The position numbers and the translations under genes were made by a program. This document shows positions 50,182-59,609 of a stretch of 64,000 nt of DNA, piece by piece; positions within the stretch are counted from its first letter, which is position 1; every line of letters starts with the position of its first letter. The notes beneath the pieces were generated by a model. It was not told where the DNA came from, searched no databases, and saw nothing but the letters and a program-made list of their open reading frames with translations. Origin of the DNA: Prorocentrum cordatum (taxonomy: Eukaryota > Sar > Dinophyceae > Prorocentrales > Prorocentraceae); the NCBI GenBank assembly GCA_963575745.1, contig CAUYUJ010016303.1:180001-244000 (forward strand). The letters run 5' to 3'.

Positions 50182-53100
50182 TCATTTCTTATGAAGTTGA
50201 GCGTCAGGCTTGGCCAACCTTAGGTTTCTGACAGCAGCTCTCGCACTGGAACTTAGATCGTTAGAAGTGACATAAAGACGGAAGCGCATATTGTGGTAGA
50301 TGTTGAAGGCCACTGCCAAGGTTTCAATGTGTTTGAGGTCGGGGAGCCGAAGCCCCAGGCGGTCAGGGAGGAGTGGCTGCATCTCATATCCCAATGCTTG
50401 GTACACCGCAGTCCAAAGCGGACGGCATCGCATGTAGTGGTATTGTCGATCTGCATGTCCTCGACACCCGAAGATACATGGTCGAGAGCCTCCAGCATAC
50501 TTAATACGCGTAGCGGTGAGCCATCCAGAGCAATAAGTTTTGATAACCGGCATGGCCCAGCTCATAGGCACCAGTGAGAGAAGATCACCAATCTTTGTCC
50601 AGGCCACTCGATCCAGAAACGGCTCTCATTCATGTACATATTTCAATAGCCGTCGCTGCACCAGCAAAGCAAGAGGGACAGGCGTGGTTAGCATCTCCCG
50701 AAGTGCTCGTGTGGCAGCACGTTGCGGCTTGGGCTTCCTGTCGTTAACTTGGAGCTCCTGGGCGATGGCCTGCGCGCACGTGTCATTGATCTCGGGCGGA
50801 TAAGCCGCCTCTCTGCCAGATTGCAGAACCGATGCATAACCCAGCAGGAGCGACGGGGATTGCCAGTGCGTGCCCGTATGGTCAAGCGCATCTCCTCGCG
50901 CCCGTGTCGCCGCCAGTGGCGCATCATCAAACTGGCCTTCCATGAGGGAGTGTCTCCATTCGGACTCCAGCCGTCGGAAGCGCTCAAGAATGGTAGTGCG
51001 ATTAGAGAACGTGACTAGCGCGGCTCGAGCATAGGCAGCAGCGCACGAATGGAGCAACAGTGGGATATGAGGGCCTCCCCATTCGCCGATCTGGGCCCAA
51101 CCTGCCGAGGTGAGCATGCCAAGAGGGGCTCTGAAGACCTGCGCCAGAATCCCCAGTTCCAGAGCAGCGTGCCGTTGAGGGAGCGGAACAAATTGGGCCA
51201 CGTAGGAGACCACAGAGAACACCCTGGAGGAGTACAGTACACCATTAATACTAGCCGGGGCAGCCTCAGACCCAAGTAAGCGAGCCCGCAATTTGAGCTT
51301 CTGCAGCGGGGCGAGCCACTGCATGTCAATCGTGACGGCGGGGCCCAGCAGGAGGCCCAGGTAGAGGATCTGAGAGGTCGCTTCGAAGGCGCTCCAGGCA
51401 GGGACGAGGCGTTCCACAAGAGACATAGTGTGGAGCTGGAGGGGCTCGGAGAACTCCGCCTTGAGCGGGACGATTTTGCACTTAATGTGTTTAAGCTTCA
51501 GCCCTGTGAGACACTCAGTGACCGCCATCACATCATACAGAACTTGTAGGTGCTTTGCTTCATACACAACCGCCCCAATATCATCAGCACGCGCCCGAGC
51601 GATACCATATCCAGGAGTCTCCAGAGTATCTTCCAGCGCACAGAGAAAGGGGGCTGTGCCGAGGGCGTATAGGCTCCCTGAGAGCCCACATCCTTGGATA
51701 ATCCCAGATCTCAGCCAGTATATAGGGATGATCTGGCCAGCGTGGGCCACGACTCCTTGAATAGCGAGGTACAGCCACGAGAGGAACCACATGAGAGGCC
51801 CAGGGAGCCCAAGCTTATTCATCAGCATCAGCAGGTATTCTTGGGAGAGACTGGGGAACGCCTGGCCATAATCAAACGAGATCAAGAGGGGGTCGCACAG
51901 GTCAGAACGAGGGTGAGCCGCGGCTAGCCTTCCAATGCCGTCAAGTTCGATCACATTGTAACCGAAGTTACGGCCGACTACAAACCCTCTTTGCGAGCGG
52001 GGGACCACCTCCTCCACCACTTTCCGAAGCGAGCGATTGACGACAGAACTCATGATTTTCAGGTCGGTGTTTCGGAGTCCCAGCACCCGAATTTTGTCAG
52101 CAGACCGCGTACAGCCTCCAGAGGCTTCGTCTTCTTCCTCCGAACCTTTGGGCAAGAAGGCCTGCAGCGCGACACTCGCGGCATCGAAGAGAGTCCCACC
52201 ACTGAGCACCCAGTCGGGAGAGTTGCACAGCACGTCGACGCAGCACTCAGAGGCATTCCAAGCTGCATATGGGATGCCGTCCACCCCAGGTGCGGAGTGC
52301 CGTGCACCTCGCACAGCACGACGTATAGCAGCTTTGGTAGGAGGTGGGACTTCGCAATGGATGGGGACATTCAGGCGATCCTGGAGGTAGGCCTCTATGC
52401 GGGGGGCTGGGACAGAGCCTCGGGAGAAGACGGGGCGCCAGTAAGTACTCAAAGCTTGGAAACGATCTTCAGGGGAGTGGGATAAGACAGGTCCTGTCCG
52501 CACCTTCTGCAAGATGAGACGGCGAGAGAAGGGGGCCCAGATGGCCGCCTTCCGTTCCAGAAGCTGCTGGCGACGGCGGGTGGAAAGAGGGCGATGAGAG
52601 GCAGAGAGACCTGCGACATGATCAGCATTGGCTTGCAGTTCTTTTTCCAGAAGCCGCATGTGGACTCCGTCTGACCACAGATGAAATGATTCAGGGTGTC
52701 GAAGGCGAACTTGTGAGCCTTCAATGTGCAGTGCGTCTGACGCCCACTGCGATGTCGAAATAAGTCGCCGAGCCAGCGGAGCATCTTGCCTCCATACGGC
52801 ACGAGCGCAGCTGCGGGCCACGATGATCGCCGTCTCATCACTCTCCGCCTTCAGCGTGAAGAGCACGTCACGCACCTCCCGCGCAGCTTCTTTGAGCATC
52901 TCTTTGAAATGCTCCTGATAAATAGAGCCAGCATGCGCATCAATAGCGTTCTGGCCATCAGCAACCATCCCCTCGATACGCTTCTTGAAGAGCGGGTCCA
53001 GGAAGATGTGCCGCGGGATAGCCTGTTCACCCCGAGGCCTGTGATGTCGCTGGCGCAACGTTGTCACCAGCGCAGCATGATCAGATATTTGAGCACGAGA

Positions 53101-53886
53101 CAAAGCCTCTGGCTCCCCAACTGTGGTGGATTCAGCATGGACTTGACACGTCATCCACCCAGGAAGTGAGCAAAAGAACCTGTCGATGCAACTCACCGAG
53201 TTGGTGTGCTTCGTATAATGTGTAGCCGCCGACGAAGAAACCTCAAGTAGAGCCCCCAGAGAGCGTAGCCAACGGGCAGCTTGGGCACGATGATTCCGAG
53301 GATCTGATGCACGCGCAGGAAGTGGGCGATGAAGCACAAGGGCTTCGTCGGGGCCGAAATTCAGGTCGCCCTGCACAATAACCAGGTGGTGAGTGGGGTC
53401 AGACGCCGCCGCGACCCGATACTTGTCAATCTGCTCACAGACCCTGTCCACCTGGGTGCTCGTGAGGCCGTGGTTGTGAATATTAAAATGCGTCAGCTGA
53501 AGGCCACGTCTATGCACATCAACTTGTAGGACCCTTCCTGGGATGAGCGGCGTGGCACAGCTGGACGTAGCTCCGTCAAGAGCAAGTCGAGGAAGAATGG
53601 TAGCGACACCTCCAGCACCCGATCCCCCTTGATCAGCTGCACAAAACGAGGCGTGGACTACGGCATGGGAATGGGCCTGAAGCACGAATTGCTCCAGTTG
53701 GACACGATCGGCATGAACTTCTTGCATCGCCAGCACTGTGGACTGCAAGTGAATCTGCTGTAGATATCGTAACTTGGGAATGGCCTTCGCGCCTTGGTAC
53801 TGCAGGAGCGCACGCGCGTTCCAGGTAGCGCATCTCAGAGCAGAGCCCCCATCTCTAGCTTGAGGAAGGTTGAACATCTGTAGCAT
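50182..53886 (-). pseudogene. LINE ORF2: APE endonuclease, reverse transcriptase, zinc knuckle; one premature TGA
   Basis: I place the start at the ATG at 53886, four bases after the ORF1 stop (TGA CGAG ATG), which fits termination-reinitiation. The endonuclease spans residues about 15-280: TWNARALL, MQEVHADR, VQGDLNFGPD, SCIDRFF and ISDHAAL supply the usual Asn, Glu, Asp/Asn and His residues. The reverse transcriptase lies at about 530-800: APGVDGIPYAAW, QRGFVVGR, ISFDYGQAFPSL, SGIIQGCGLSGSL and RARADDIGAV (the last with RADD instead of the common YADD). Codon 1087 is TGA (50626-50628). The frame then goes on for 147 codons holding the knuckle CIFGCRGHADRQYHYMRC (near residue 1132) up to a second TGA at 50182. 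Restoring Arg (CGA) at the first TGA would be a single CpG transition. No RNase H domain. Confidence 0.85.
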
Positions 53887-53890
53887 CTCG

Positions 53891-55189
53891 TCAAAGGCAC
53901 CACTGCGGAGGTGGCGGTGGTGCAATGGTGGATTGGACCAGCTCACGGATCTCGTGCTTGGCGATGCCGATTTCATTGAGGCCCTCGTCGTTGTAGCGGA
54001 TGTCAAAGGGCTGGTCGTCAGGTTGGGCGGCGAGCTTGAGGATGTGCGTCCACCCGCATCGTAGGACACCACGCTCCCTGTCCACAACCCAGCGTCCGTC
54101 GTATTTGCCAGCCATGGCTGTGCGTAGCTTCCTGAGCGCCATTTCTGTTTTGATCTGCTTTGGGTTTTTGTCTGGTCCGAGATGGAGCCGAGCAGGAGCG
54201 GATCCTGAGACCTCAGCTTCGAAGATACGCCATTCATCATTCTGCCTGAGATTGGATAAGACTTTGTTGACATATTTGGAAGCCAGCCCCACACTGCCGT
54301 TGAAAGAGACCAGGTACCTTCTACTTGGCATCGGTCCAGTGGACTTGATAGAGTATGATGAGGCGTCCAGGCCCAGTTCCGACAAGAAAGGGGTAAGTGA
54401 TGCCCGCACAGAGTCGATCCCGACCATCTTCGTAGCCATTGCGACGACAATCGAGGGGTCTTCAGCGCGATCGAAGGAGGGCGGAACTGTAGGAGCCTTC
54501 TCGGAGCGTTTGGCGACCATGAGTTCGCTGCGGAGCTGCTCCATCTGCTGGCGCAGGTTGGCGAGGTCCGCAGTGTGCTTCTCCACATCAATAGAGAGCG
54601 TGTTGACATGTGAGCCGAGCGCGTCGATCTTAGACTGTAGGCCGCGGTGAATGGAGTCAATATGCGGGCGGACTGTGGCCATAATCTGCTGGTCGATTTC
54701 TTTCGGCTGGGCGGTGATCTGCACTCGCAGCGATTCCAGTGTGTCAAGAATAGATTTGTTTGAAGATTGCACCGTTGCTCCGACGGTAGATCCCACAAGA
54801 GATTCCAGTTCGGATCGTAGTTCTCCGAATTGTTCAGCGACTGCGTTAGCTGCAACGTGTCTGATATAGTCATCATCATATTGGGGCTGCTGCGGCGGAT
54901 GTAGGGCGGGGTCACGATGGGCACCAGCAGGAGAAGAACCAGGAGTACACTGAGAATCACCACGACCACCGAACAGAGCGGAGCCAACAGCCCCTGCTGC
55001 GCGGGCGGCCATGCCAGCAACACCCTTGCCACCGGAGTTGCCACCCTTGCCGTCCTCAGTGCGCAGGTATTTGTGCTCGGGCGAGCCACGGTCTTGACGG
55101 TCAACCGCCTGGTCATCTTCAGGAAAGGTGGGCATGTCGTCGAGCTCCTTGGCCACCATGGCGAGCGAAGCAGCGTCTGGGAGTCCCAT
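53891..55189 (-). CDS. LINE ORF1 protein: coiled coil plus RNA-binding C-terminus
   Basis: The 432-codon frame starts at the ATG at 55189 in a strong context (GCGCCATGG). A GTG further upstream (55213) is not needed. Residues 1-110 are Gly/Ala/Pro-rich and acidic. Residues about 117-230 are a long heptad-like helix (FGELRSELESLV, IDALGSHVNTLSIDVEKHTA, LANLRQQMEQLRSEL). Residues 245-432 form a compact domain (RRYLVSFNGSVGLASKYVNK, LHLGPDKNPKQIKTEMALRK). That layout matches ORF1 proteins of L1-like elements, which trimerise through the coiled coil and coat the element RNA. The frame is uninterrupted and ends at TGA 53891-53893, just before ORF2. The ORF2 frame is also open across the whole of ORF1. 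Confidence 0.85.
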   Translation of the reverse strand: MGLPDAASLAMVAKELDDMPTFPEDDQAVDRQDRGSPEHKYLRTEDGKGGNSGGKGVAGMAARAAGAVGSALFGGRGDSQCTPGSSPAGAHRDPALHPPQQPQYDDDYIRHVAANAVAEQFGELRSELESLVGSTVGATVQSSNKSILDTLESLRVQITAQPKEIDQQIMATVRPHIDSIHRGLQSKIDALGSHVNTLSIDVEKHTADLANLRQQMEQLRSELMVAKRSEKAPTVPPSFDRAEDPSIVVAMATKMVGIDSVRASLTPFLSELGLDASSYSIKSTGPMPSRRYLVSFNGSVGLASKYVNKVLSNLRQNDEWRIFEAEVSGSAPARLHLGPDKNPKQIKTEMALRKLRTAMAGKYDGRWVVDRERGVLRCGWTHILKLAAQPDDQPFDIRYNDEGLNEIGIAKHEIRELVQSTIAPPPPPQWCL

Positions 55190-55344
55190 GGCGCCAGCAC
55201 CGCTCGACAGCACAGGAACGGGAAATGCCTCCGTTTACCCGTGGAGGCGAGCGACAGGATGAGGAAGAGATTCTGCCAGACCGCAAAGGGTCTTGCCAGC
55301 CGCGGACTAGCGGTATCCACTTGTTCCCCTGTGGAACCTGGCAT

Positions 55345-55366
55345 CTTGAGCCAAAATGGCTACGGT
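55345..55366 (-). other. relic dinoflagellate spliced leader
   Basis: On the minus strand the 22 nt read A, CCGTAGCCATTTTGGCTC, AAG, a perfect match to the conserved leader (DCCGUAGCCAUUUUGGCUCAAG, with D here A). The very next codon is ATG (55344). The relic marks the 5' end of the retrotransposed mRNA. The trinucleotide array begins immediately upstream. Confidence 0.95.
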
Positions 55367-55461
55367 GGGAGGAGGAGGAGGAGGAGGAGGAGGAGGAGGA
55401 GGAGGAGGAGGAGGAGGAGGAGGAGGAGGAGGAGGAGGAGGAGGAGGAGGAGGAGGAGGGG
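55367..55461. repeat. (GGA)n array at a LINE 5' end
   Basis: About 30 pure GGA units directly abutting the first base of the spliced leader, with no intervening unique sequence beyond GGGA. Confidence 0.95.
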
Positions 55462-56786
55462 GGGGCGAGCGAGAACGCGAAGGCCTCCCCCGGAAGGCCG
55501 CGGGATTCCTCTCGGCAGCCCTCGCGCCTCCCGAGAGGTGAGCCTCGCGCCTGCGGGGAGGGCGCAAGACGCTCAGACACCTCTCGGAAGGCCGGGGGGG
55601 CTCCCGAGCCCTCCGAGGGGGCCTTTTTCTCCTTCTCGCACCCACCCCCTCGCTCGCCGCCGACACCTGGGTCATGCCGAGTGGCCCCTGGCCTGCGGTT
55701 CCAGGCGCCGGGGCCAAGCCCGCACGGGCTCTCGCTCGGCTGCAGTGGCTTCTTGACGCCCGCCGTAGATTTCAGGAATCTGGCATGCAGCCTGCGGTTT
55801 CAATTGTGGCTGCCCATACCCTCGCCCCCTGCTCTGGCCCCACCCCCCACGAGAGAAGGGCAGGATCAGACATGTGGGTGGAAAGCGGGGGTCGCCGACC
55901 CTGACTCGAATCAGCTACTGGCAAGGCCCCTAGCAGCGAAAACTTCAGGTGAGTCCTTTCATTTCCTTGTAGTACCTCGGGCTGGTGAAGGGCGCAGCGT
56001 TAGGGAAAAACATACAAATCATTCGCGCTCACGGGACACCGCTGACTCTAGATGAGGTTCACGGGCGTATCCCGCAGTTGGAATGCGCAATAAATGCACG
56101 CATGCATGCATAAACGAGAAAGGTGGACTGCGATCCAACGCTTACCCGGCACCATGACGACAGAAGTGGCATACTACGTTTTCGAATAGATGCAACAAAC
56201 ACTAGTGGAGCTGCCGCCACACACTGGTTGTTATCATCTGCACATGCCCGCGCTTCCACATTGCACGACCACGCAAACAATGTACCAAACGATGGACCCA
56301 GCTGCCAGAGCTTGCTCGCACGAAACGATCCATCGCCTGCTCCATAAGCTGACCTGCCCCCGACGCAGATTGCAACACAATGCTTCAGCTACATGCTATT
56401 GATCTGCAAGTGTCAGCCTCCGTCGAGCCACCTCTCCTTCAACGCCCAGATGTACTGCACCCGCCATCTGTCTGCCTCCTGCCCTTCCTCTTGACTGTTT
56501 TGCCGACCTCGCTGGCCTTGGGTCAAGAAGACACTGCGAGGGAATCCACAGAAGGGTGCGCCCGAGAGAGGAAGGTACTCGACGAAGTCGTCGATTACCG
56601 AGTGCCAGGCCTGGCTCTCGTCGTACGTCGAAAGGTCGGGGGGCACCTCGCCCATCTCCTCTCCCAGCCCCGCTCGCACTCCTCCTCCTCAGGGGCCGCC
56701 CGCCCCAGTCCCCCGCCCGAAGACGTTACCCTTCAGTCAAAGATGGCTTCAAGAGGGCAGAGGAGACGCCGATGAGCGGAGACAGA
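55462..56786. other. no recognised gene
   Basis: GC-rich to about 55900, then a rather balanced stretch (56000-56600). Small frames show no domain. Confidence 0.4.
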
Positions 56787-56988
56787 TCGGAGGCCTGGAA
56801 ATTGGCACCAACACCAAGACAGAGGGTTGCCTCCACAGGGGGAATATGATCCTAGATTTTCGGTGTTGGTGGTATTAGTTCGGCCACCTTGGAAGCCATA
56901 ATATTACCACCATCACCGAGATCGGGATCATTTTCCCTCGGTGGAGGCACACCGCCGATATTGGTGTTGGTGTCAACCTCTAGGCCAG
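56787..56988. mobile_element. family I foldback element, copy I2
   Basis: 202 bp. The left half starts GGAGGCCTGGAAATTGGCAC and CAACACCAA; the right half ends TTGGTGTTGGTGTCAACCTC then TAGGCCAG. The inner part repeats the inversion (CCTCCACAGGGGGAATATGA and TCATTTTCCCTCGGTGGAGG). Same length and order as I1. Confidence 0.75.
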
Positions 56989-57098
56989 CGATCCTGGAAG
57001 GGGCCGCTTGCAGGGCTACGCCTGGAGGATCCCTAGGCTCTGTGACGGGCTCGAAGCCGTCCGAACGGGCCATGGGACGCGTCAAAGGGCTCTAAGAC

Positions 57099-57257
57099 TA
57101 GGTCGGGCACGTCCCCCTACAAGCGGATTTGGACGGACAAATTCAAATACGCTAAAGATTCTCACAAACATAGTCAAACATAATTAAAAAACATCGTCCC
57201 CATACAATGGTTTGCCTATGTTGGATATTCCTCCTGTAGAGGGACAGGCCCGACTTA
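57099..57257. mobile_element. family D MITE-like element, copy D3
   Basis: The best copy: 159 bp with inverted ends TAGGTCGGGCACGTCCCCCT and TGTAGAGGGACAGGCCCGAC then TTA. The 10-bp target duplication GCTCTAAGAC is perfect (57089-57098 and 57258-57267). Duplications of 9-11 bp are characteristic of Mutator-type DNA transposons. Confidence 0.9.
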
Positions 57258-57284
57258 GCTCTAAGACCATCGCGGAAGCTGTTC

Positions 57285-57560
57285 GACGCATGTTGGCAGG
57301 TCCGTCTCTGAGGTCTCGCGAGGCCGTTGTGGAACTGCCTTCGGCAACCCTTGGAAGCTCTTGGACGCATGTCGGCGGAAGCTCTTGAACGCATGTTGGC
57401 AGGTCCGTCTCTGAGGTCTCGCGAGGCCGTTGTGGAACTGCCTTCGGCAACCCTTGGAAGCTCTTGGACGCATGTCGGCGGAAGCTCTTGAACGCATGTT
57501 GGCGGGTCCGTATTTGAGGTCTCGTGAGGTCGTTGTGGAACTGCCTTCGGCAGGCCTTTG
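57285..57560. repeat. 102-bp tandem repeat, about 2.6 units
   Basis: GGCAGGTCCGTCTCTGAGGT recurs at about 57295, 57397 and (as GGCGGGTCCGTATTTGAGGT) 57499. Each unit holds two copies of GAAGCTCTTGRACGCATGT. The period is 34 codons, and the minus strand is open as CVQELPPTCVQELPRVAEGS repeats. Confidence 0.85.
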
Positions 57561-58307
57561 GGAAGCGGCCAAGAGGGGGGTGTTTTTCTGAAGGGGGGGT
57601 GCAAATCATGACCGGCGGCACGTGCGCGGCCCAGCGGGGGGGGCCAGGGACGTTATACGAGACAAGACGAGGCGCCACGACACCTGGGGAATACTGTCAT
57701 GACCCCCGCCACGAGATCCACCCCCCCCTAGTCATCACCCCCCTCTTCTCCGCCCCCGAGGACAGCCGCTCGGACTCGGCGGGGGGCCCTCGGCCGGGAG
57801 GGCCCTGAGGGCCCGCCCCGCCCGCGGGGTGCCTACCGGCCCCGCCCGGCGCACCCGGGGCGCCCCGGGGGCGCCCCGGGGCGCCCCGGGCGGGGCCACA
57901 GCCCCCCAGGGGCCACGAGAGCCTGCTCCCCCCCCCAGGGAGCGGAGGTGGCAGGAGGAGAGGGGGGGGGGAGGGGAGGGGGGGAGGGGGAGGATAGGAT
58001 AGGACCGATCGCGAAGCGACGTAACATGACCCAACCACCACCCAAGCCATCTGCTCGGGTTGAATTAGGCTGAGGATCCTCCCCGAACATTGCAAGGGAC
58101 GGACCAGGACGCAGAGGGGAGGGGACGAAGGGGAGGGGGGAGCTAGGGGAGTAGGGGGGAGGGGGAGGAGGAGGTGGGCGGGCCCGTCTCTCGGGCCTCG
58201 GGAGGCCGCTGCGGACCTGCCGACTCGGCCCGCCTCGGGGGCCGCCTCGGCGCTCTCCCGGTCGGGGACGGGGGCCCTCGCCGGACCCCTCCTCTCGGGC
58301 TCCAGGG
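57561..58307. other. no recognised gene
   Basis: Very GC-rich with GGGGCGCCCC runs (57850-57900) and a G-run/AGG region (57955-57995). Confidence 0.4.
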
Positions 58308-58617
58308 CCAGGCCGGGCGTGTCCTCCTGCGGGCGGACGTCGGACGACAAAGGAAGCACAACAGATGCTCAAACATACACCCTGCGAAATGCTTAAGAAA
58401 TCATGGGGTAAGAAATTCATAGTCTCAGAAATTGAATAAAACCCAGAACTTCTATCAAAATCTTGGGATTTACATTGAAACGGTAAGAATAATCGAGACT
58501 CTGGCCGAAAACTTCGGTTTTCTTAAGCATCGCATGAGGTGTACTCAAGACTGGTCGAAAAATCGTCCCCTGGGCATGTTTTGTATGTTACTCCTGCAGA
58601 GGGACAGGCCCGACTTG
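58308..58617. mobile_element. family D element (D6) carrying a family E insertion
   Basis: The outer ends CCAGGCCGGGCGTGTCCTCC and CTGCAGAGGGACAGGCCCGA then CTTG are D termini. The D interior (ACAGATGCTCAAACA ... CTCAAGACTGGTCGAAAAAT then CGTCCCC) is split at 58376 by element E2. No target duplication is visible around D6. Confidence 0.7.
58376..58543. mobile_element. family E MITE-like element, copy E2, nested in D6
   Basis: 168 bp, nearly identical in layout to E1. Ends TACACCCTGCGAAATGCTTA and (inverted) TACACCTCATGCGATGCTTA. The flanks CTCAAACA and CTCAAGAC share their first five bases, a possible 8-bp duplication. Confidence 0.75.
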
Positions 58618-58910
58618 ATTCTATGACCGGGGCCTTAAAAACGTGCAGGGGCCGAAAATAAGCGGAGGAGCGCTGCCCTGCGCAACAAATCAGTTCGGAT
58701 TTCGTTCTTCTGAACTCTCTGGCCAAATCTGCGGCTTCCGCTCAAGGTGAGCTTCTTCCTTCTCTCCACGCCGCTAGCCTGGGACTCCTTCCTTCCCCCG
58801 CGTCGCGATGCGTCGCTTCCGTCCTGTCTTCTCTTTCTCCTCGGCATCGCCTGCACACACAAATGGGTCGACGCCCCAGAAGTGACCGCTCCCGCGGGAG
58901 GCGCGTGGTT

Positions 58911-59246
58911 GAGAGGCGACCAAGGCTGCGGAACCGCGGCGAAGGGCTCCAGGCTCCACCGCGTCGGCACTTGCACGCCCACGCCCGCGGAGAACAAACG
59001 GCCGACGATCCTCACCTCGCCATCGCTCGGACGTCCATTCCCTGTTTATTTTTTTGTTCCGTGCGTGGCTTTTTCGCCAAATGATCAAGGATGCTCCTCG
59101 ATGGTCCTCGCCGACAAAAAAAACGCACAAGTCCGAGCGATGCCGAGACCGAGGCTGCGGAACCGCGGCGAAGGGCTCCAGGCCCCACCGCGCCGGCACT
59201 TCCACGCCCACGCCCGTGGAGAAAAAAACGGCCGACGATCCTCACC
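58911..59246 (+). repeat. composite of family C and B repeats (C2-B3-C3)
   Basis: C2 (58911-59017) and C3 (59143-59246) flank a full B3 (59020-59143) with ends CCATCGCTCGGACG and GTCCGAGCGATG. Either B inserted into C, or B-C form one longer tandem unit. Confidence 0.75.
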
Positions 59247-59289
59247 GTGAGGCCGTCTCTGGCGATCTGCCAGCCGCGTGGAACGATAA

Positions 59290-59463
59290 CGGAAGGGGAA
59301 CTGGGGCACACAAGTAAATACACACACACATAACAAGATTCCCCCTCTTGTCCCACATTTTCTCTGGGCTCCTGTCTTCCCCCCCCCCCCACTTCCCATG
59401 CTTCCCCAGATTTTCTGGGGAGTCGACGATTCATTGTGTCTGTGCGTTTCCTTCCCCTCCCGA
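59290..59463 (+). mobile_element. family A element, copy A6
   Basis: About 173 bp. Start GGAAGGGGAACTGGGGCACA, end CCTTCCCCTCCCGA. The flanking words GATAA (left) and GATCA (right) agree at 4 of 5 if the border is shifted by a base, so the duplication is decayed. Confidence 0.75.
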
Positions 59464-59609
59464 TCAGCGCGCGGCGCGCCCCCGACAGCAGGCAGATCCA
59501 CGCGCGTCGGAGGGCGGGGGCGCCGGGCGGGGCCGCCGGGGCGGCGCGGCAGCCGAGACCAGCGAGGGCCCTCGGAGCAGCTCCGGCGAGGCGGGGCCTG
59601 CGAGGGCAG

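Larger units (their letters stand above)
48882..55366 (-). mobile_element. near-intact non-LTR retrotransposon (LINE) with a spliced-leader 5' end
   Basis: A 6.5-kb minus-strand element. Its sense-strand order is spliced leader (22 nt), 155-nt leader, ORF1 (432 codons), ORF2 (endonuclease, reverse transcriptase, zinc knuckle), a long open 3' region and then (TCC)n. (TCC)n also precedes it. The spliced leader is added to mRNA by trans-splicing, so its presence in DNA proves reverse transcription of a mature mRNA through to its 5' end. ORF2 has two in-frame TGA codons, otherwise the element looks recent: all catalytic motifs are kept. The decayed LINE at 2070-5153 is a relative in the same orientation and the same GGA setting. 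Exact 3' end and target duplication are obscured by the arrays. Confidence 0.9.

Noticed and set aside
50626-50628. Selenocysteine at the ORF2 TGA
   Set aside because: LINE ORF2 proteins have no selenocysteine and the local context gives no reason for it; CGA-to-TGA decay is simpler.
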